From Betaproteobacteria bacterium (lineage in GTDB: Bacteria > Pseudomonadota > Gammaproteobacteria > Burkholderiales > Casimicrobiaceae), in assembly GCA_005888955.1 (NCBI GenBank), contig VBCS01000355.1:1-5564 (forward strand): a stretch of DNA of 5,564 nt. The letters are read 5' to 3'. The notes beneath the pieces are model-generated. The model saw nothing but the letters and a program-made list of their open reading frames with translations, was not told where the DNA came from and did not search any database. The translations under genes and the position numbers were made by a program. Each line of letters starts with the position of its first letter. Position 1 is the first letter of the stretch. This document shows positions 1 to 5,564 of the stretch, piece after piece.

Positions 1-370
1 AATCGCGCGGCTCGGGAGCCTGCGCTTCATCGCGCTGGCGATGCTCGTCTCCGCGGTGTTCGTCTTCGTGCAATTCGTCGCGACGCGGCCGGTTTCCGCG
101 CTCGATGTGCCATTACGGATTCACCTGCTTTCGCTGGCGATGGCGGTGTTCGCGACGGTGTTGCCGACGTATCTCATTGCCGAGGCGATCAAGCGCATCG
201 GCGCCAATCGCACTTCGCTCGTCGGCTCGCTCGGTCCTGTATTCACGATCGGGCTCGGCTTCTGGATTCTCGAAGAGCCGGTGCACTGGATCCAGCTCGG
301 AGGCGCCGCGCTGGTGCTGGCAGGCGTCGCGCTCGTTACGCTAGAGGCGCACCCCTTCGCGCGGCCGTAA
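1..370 (+). CDS. EamA/DMT-family membrane transporter, C-terminal part
   Basis: This is the 3' end of a gene whose start lies left of the window; codons are in register from base 2, giving 122 visible residues and a TAA stop at 368-370. The peptide is strongly hydrophobic, with four likely membrane helices at about residues 8-27, 41-60, 71-90 and 95-114. The stretch around residues 76-112 (LGPVFTIGLGFWILEEP, then a Gly/Ala/Leu-rich last helix) is the usual end of an EamA domain in the drug/metabolite transporter superfamily, where a conserved E-P follows the penultimate helix. Such proteins normally have ten helices in two EamA repeats, so this would be most of the second repeat. They sit in the inner membrane and export or exchange small metabolites; the substrate cannot be told from this fragment. 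A hairpin overlaps its stop codon. Family call is fairly secure, specificity unknown. Confidence 0.85.
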   Translation, partial: IARLGSLRFIALAMLVSAVFVFVQFVATRPVSALDVPLRIHLLSLAMAVFATVLPTYLIAEAIKRIGANRTSLVGSLGPVFTIGLGFWILEEPVHWIQLGGAALVLAGVALVTLEAHPFARP

Positions 371-384
371 CGCGTCACGGCCGT
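361..384. terminator. Hairpin across two convergent stop codons, possible bidirectional terminator
   Basis: CGGCCGT at 362-368 is the exact reverse complement of ACGGCCG at 377-383, giving a 7-bp GC-rich stem with an 8-nt loop; 361/384 can add a G-U pair. The stem-loop covers the TAA of the transporter gene (368-370) and a minus-strand TGA (377-375) that would end the patatin-like remnant if its frameshift is repaired. No T-run follows on either strand, so intrinsic termination is not assured. The position between tail-to-tail genes is the main support. Confidence 0.35.
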
Positions 385-474
385 CCGAGGAAACAGATAC
401 CAACTACTGTTGCCGTCGGCGGTATGGCCGTAGCCGAAATACAAGGGCCCGATCGGCGTGTCTGCACCGCCTTC
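375..474 (-). pseudogene. Remnant of a patatin-like phospholipase C-terminus
   Basis: Read on the minus strand from about 468 down to 390, the sequence encodes GADTPIGPLYFGYG, then HTADGNSSWYLF. From family memory this resembles the last strands of the outer-membrane barrel end of patatin-like (RssA-type/BamA-related) phospholipases, which often finish with a pattern like GPLYLxYG...FYLFLGRP. In the given frame the ending is spoiled (YLFPRTAV...), but removing one base of the GG pair at 389-390 yields YLFLGRP followed directly by TGA at 377-375. Upstream of about 474 the open frame goes on but no longer resembles the family, and it runs into the antisense of pcm, so only about 30 residues remain. 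I infer a truncated, frameshifted fossil of a gene once convergent with the transporter. It is unlikely to make anything. The call rests on recognition of a short motif. Confidence 0.5.
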
Positions 475-597
475 CTCACGATCCACGCGTAAAATCAAGG
501 CCGACGGGAACCTGTCGGCGCCGCGCTTGCCTATAGCTCTGCGCCTCAGGCTCTCGCGAGGTGGCCCATGGCGCATACGATTCGGGGACCGTACGCC
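475..597. other. Intergenic stretch with no recognisable gene
   Basis: Between the patatin-like remnant and the candidate pcm promoter I see no convincing coding sequence on either strand. A TAAAAT hexamer at 488-493 (in GCGTAAAATC) looks like a -10 box on the + strand but has no good -35 partner about 17 bases upstream. The plus-strand frame of pcm is open through here back to 458, but its residues (Arg/Ser/Pro-rich) look like non-coding translation. Confidence 0.5.
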
Positions 598-606
598 TGC
601 TATGCT
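598..606 (+). promoter_or_regulatory. Candidate extended -10 promoter for pcm
   Basis: TGCTATGCT at 598-606 fits an extended -10 element (TGn followed by TATGCT, four of six matches to TATAAT). No good -35 hexamer is seen 17 bases upstream, which extended -10 promoters can tolerate. Transcription would begin near 613, leaving a leader of about 55 nt before the pcm ATG at 668. This is inference from a short motif. Confidence 0.3.
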
Positions 607-667
607 CTCGGTCATGCTCAGATCCAGCTTCTCACTCATCGTCGCAGGCCTGCCGCCGGATAGCACT

Positions 668-1357
668 ATGACCCCAGACGTATACGCCGCCGCGCGAGAG
701 CAGATGGTCGCGGCCGTCACGGCCGACACCATTTTCGCTTGCGCGAGCATCGGCAAGGCGGCGCTCGGCGAGCGCGTCATGGCTACGCTCGGCAAGGTGC
801 CGCGACACGAGTTCGTCCCGGTAGAGCTGCAGCCATTCGCGTATGCGAACGTTCCGCTACCGATCGGATTCGGTAAGACGATTTCGCAGCCGTTCATCGT
901 GGGGCTGATGACGGATCTCCTTGCCATCGATGCCGGCGATGCGGTCCTCGAGATCGGCACCGGCTTGGGCTACCAGGCCGCGGTGCTTGCGGAGCTTGCG
1001 CAAAAAGTTTACAGCGTGGAACTCCTCGAAGAGCTAGCGAACCAGGCGAAACAACGCCTGCGCCAGCAGCAGTACACGAACATCGAATTCAAGATCGGCA
1101 ACGGATATTACGGTTGGCCCGAGCACGCACCCTACGACAAGATCATCGTCACTGCCGCGCCGGACCTCATTCCACCGCCGCTCATCGAACAGTTGAAAGC
1201 CGGCGGAAAGATGGTGATCCCCGCCGGCCTGGCCGAGGCACAGCGTCTCCTGCTGGTTGAAAAGGACGTCACCGGCGCCCTCACGACGGCCGAAATACTG
1301 TCCGTGCGTTTCACGCAGCTCGAAGGGACCGAATCGGCCTACTCGCGCGCGTCGTAA
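668..1357 (+). CDS. pcm: Protein-L-isoaspartate O-methyltransferase
   Basis: This complete 229-residue protein belongs to the PCMT family, which uses S-adenosylmethionine to methylate L-isoaspartyl residues in aged cytoplasmic proteins, starting their conversion back to aspartate. Visible hallmarks are VPRHEFVP near residues 44-51, the family signature GKTISQPFIV at 69-78, the SAM-binding motif I VLEIGTGLGYQ at 93-103, an acidic residue after the next strand (E118 in YSVELL), GNGYYGW at 144-150 and PYDKIIVTAA at 155-164. The length is close to the usual 205-225. I chose the ATG at 668 because the similarity begins soon after it and a weak GGA ribosome site lies at 658-660; the frame is open upstream, with ATGs at 602 and 614, but those extra residues do not resemble the family. 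The gene ends 31 bp before the uvrA-like gene on the same strand, so the two may share a transcript. Confidence 0.93.
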   Translation: MTPDVYAAAREQMVAAVTADTIFACASIGKAALGERVMATLGKVPRHEFVPVELQPFAYANVPLPIGFGKTISQPFIVGLMTDLLAIDAGDAVLEIGTGLGYQAAVLAELAQKVYSVELLEELANQAKQRLRQQQYTNIEFKIGNGYYGWPEHAPYDKIIVTAAPDLIPPPLIEQLKAGGKMVIPAGLAEAQRLLLVEKDVTGALTTAEILSVRFTQLEGTESAYSRAS

Positions 1358-2912
1358 CACCGCTGTGCCTAGCCCTATCCGTCAGATCATGTCCGAACGC
1401 ATCGTCATCCACGGCGCTCGCCAGAACAATCTGAAGAACCTCTCGCTCGAGCTCCCCCTCAACGAGCTCGTCGTCGTGACCGGGGTATCGGGGTCCGGCA
1501 AATCCTCGCTCGTCTTCGACACGCTGTACGCAGAAGGGCAGCGTCGTTACGTCGAGACTTTCTCGCCGTACGCGCGCCAGTTCCTTGATCGGATGGACAA
1601 GCCGCAAGTCGACCGAATTGACGGCATTCCGCCGGCGATCGCCATCGATCAGACCAATCCGGTGCGCACGTCGCGCTCGACCGTGGGCACGATGACGGAG
1701 CTCGCTGATTACCTGAAGCTTCTCTACGCGCGCGCCGCGGAGCTGTATTGCCGCGGCTGCGGCCGCAAGGTCAGACGGGACACTCCGGAAACGATCTACG
1801 ATGCATTGGCTGAACGGAGCCTATCGGCCGGCGACCCGCGGCTCGTCGTCACGTTTCCGGTCACCGTGCCTGATAATTTCTCGGAGGCGGAGATCGTCCA
1901 ATTGCTCGAACGGCAGGGCTACTCGCGCATCCACGCGCGGAGCGCCCGCCTCCTCGAAGTCGTCCAGGATCGGTTCCGTATGGGCAACACGGAACGTGCG
2001 CGCGTGATCGAGGCGCTCGAAGCCGCGCTCCGGGTGGGCCACGGGCTGGTCAATGTCCACCCCGTCCCGGACGAATCGTCGCCGACGACAGCGCCGATCG
2101 AAGCCGCCGCGCTTTTGGACATCTGGCGCTTCTCGACCGACCTGCACTGCCCGGATTGCAATATCCGCTACCGCGACCCTGCGCCCAGCCTCTTCTCGTT
2201 CAACTCCCCGCTTGGCGCGTGCGAGACCTGCCGCGGCTTCGGCCGCGTGATCGGCATCGACAACGGGCTCATCGTTCCCGATGCCGCGAAGACGCTTCGC
2301 GCAGGCGCGATCAAGCCGTGGCAGAGCGCGAGCTTTCGCGAGTGTCAGGACGAGCTCGTGAAGTACGCGAAAAAGCGCGGCGTCCCGCTCGAGGTACCGT
2401 GGCGCGACCTCGACGAAGCGCACCGGCGATGGGTGCTGGAAGGCGAGCCCGAGTGGAAGAGCTGGGAGCGCTCCTGGCCGGGGACCTGGTACGGCGTCAA
2501 GCGGTTCTTCGCGTGGCTCGAGACCAAGGCGTACAAGATGCACATCCGGGTGCTGCTGTCGAAGTACCGCGCGTATACGCCCTGCGCTGCTTGCGGCGGC
2601 GCACGGCTCAAACCCGATGCGCTGCTGTGGCGGTTGGGAACCCGCGACGACAGCGAACGCGTGCTCGAGCCGGAGTTGCGTTTCCGCCCGCGCGGCGTCG
2701 AGCTCGACGGCGCTTCCTTCGCGCGGCTGCCCGGACTGACCGTGCATGATCTGATGTTGCTGCCGATCGATCGCGCGCGCGAGTTCTTTTCACACCTGCA
2801 CTTGCCGGCGCCGTTCGACGAGGCGACCGACCTGTTACTCGACGAAATCCACGCCCGGCTGAACTACCTGTCGGAGGTCGGCCTTGGTTATCTCACGCTC
2901 GATCGTCAGTCC

Positions 2913-2922
2913 CGAACCTTAC

Positions 2923-2931
<9 letters not shown>
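2913..2931 (+). other. Frameshift junction with loss of the first ABC signature
   Basis: The sequence reads CGA ACC TTA (Arg-Thr-Leu, 2913-2921), a single C at 2922, then CTG ACG ACC (Leu-Thr-Thr) from 2923 in the next frame. In long UvrA proteins I expect RTL-SGGEVQRIN-LTT here, so 27 nt should separate TTA from CTG but only one is present. The net loss is 26 nt, assuming the family spacing. It removes the signature that contacts ATP across the ABC dimer. A biological deletion and an assembly or read error fit equally well from sequence alone. Confidence 0.8.

Positions 2932-5564
<2,633 letters not shown>

Noticed and set aside
458..667. N-terminal extension of pcm by 70 codons
   Set aside because: The extra residues are unlike the PCMT family, whose similarity begins after ATG 668; the frame is merely open because the DNA is GC-rich.
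121..960. 279-codon open frame on the minus strand
   Set aside because: Most of it is antisense to the transporter and pcm and has no protein-like pattern; only the stretch around 390-470 looks like a real (decayed) coding remnant, reported separately.
1257..1388. Upstream extension of the uvrA-like gene overlapping pcm
   Set aside because: The 44 extra residues are out-of-frame pcm sequence; family N-termini align with ATG 1389. A GTG at 1365 is in frame but has no ribosome site.

Overview
The window is about 5.6 kb of high-GC DNA. Codon choice, gene content and the UvrA variant suggest a proteobacterium, most likely a betaproteobacterium close to Burkholderiales; this is inferred from remembered family resemblance, not from a search. 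I see no undescribed multi-gene system here. The value lies in one very large, damaged DNA-repair gene and several traces of gene decay and repeat insertion.

Layout, left to right. Bases 1-370 are the 3' end of an EamA/DMT-type membrane transporter on the + strand. Bases 371-667 form a roughly 300-base intergenic stretch. It holds a hairpin spanning two convergent stop codons, a minus-strand remnant (about 375-474) that reads as the last ~30 residues of a patatin-like phospholipase with a one-base frameshift, and a possible extended -10 promoter at 598-606. Bases 668-1357 are a complete pcm gene (protein-L-isoaspartate O-methyltransferase, 229 aa). From 1389 to the right edge runs a gene for the long, double-length form of UvrA: two UvrA units fused head to tail, four ABC half-sites expected in full, three begun in this window.

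The uvrA-like gene is broken as given. At 2922 about 26 nt are missing compared with the family, removing the first ABC signature (SGGE..QR) and shifting the frame. The 5' reading frame then runs out of frame to a stop at 3843-3845, while the rest of the protein continues in another frame, free of stops, to the window end. This is either a real inactivating deletion or an assembly or sequencing error. Further on, at 5081-5150, an imperfect palindrome with GGGTCAGA arms lies within the coding sequence and keeps the frame, adding a low-similarity linker just before a zinc module.

Functional reading: pcm (repair of damaged protein aspartyl residues) and the uvrA-like gene (recognition of damaged DNA) lie in the same direction 31 bp apart and may be co-transcribed. 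The transporter and the patatin remnant are a separate, tail-to-tail pair.
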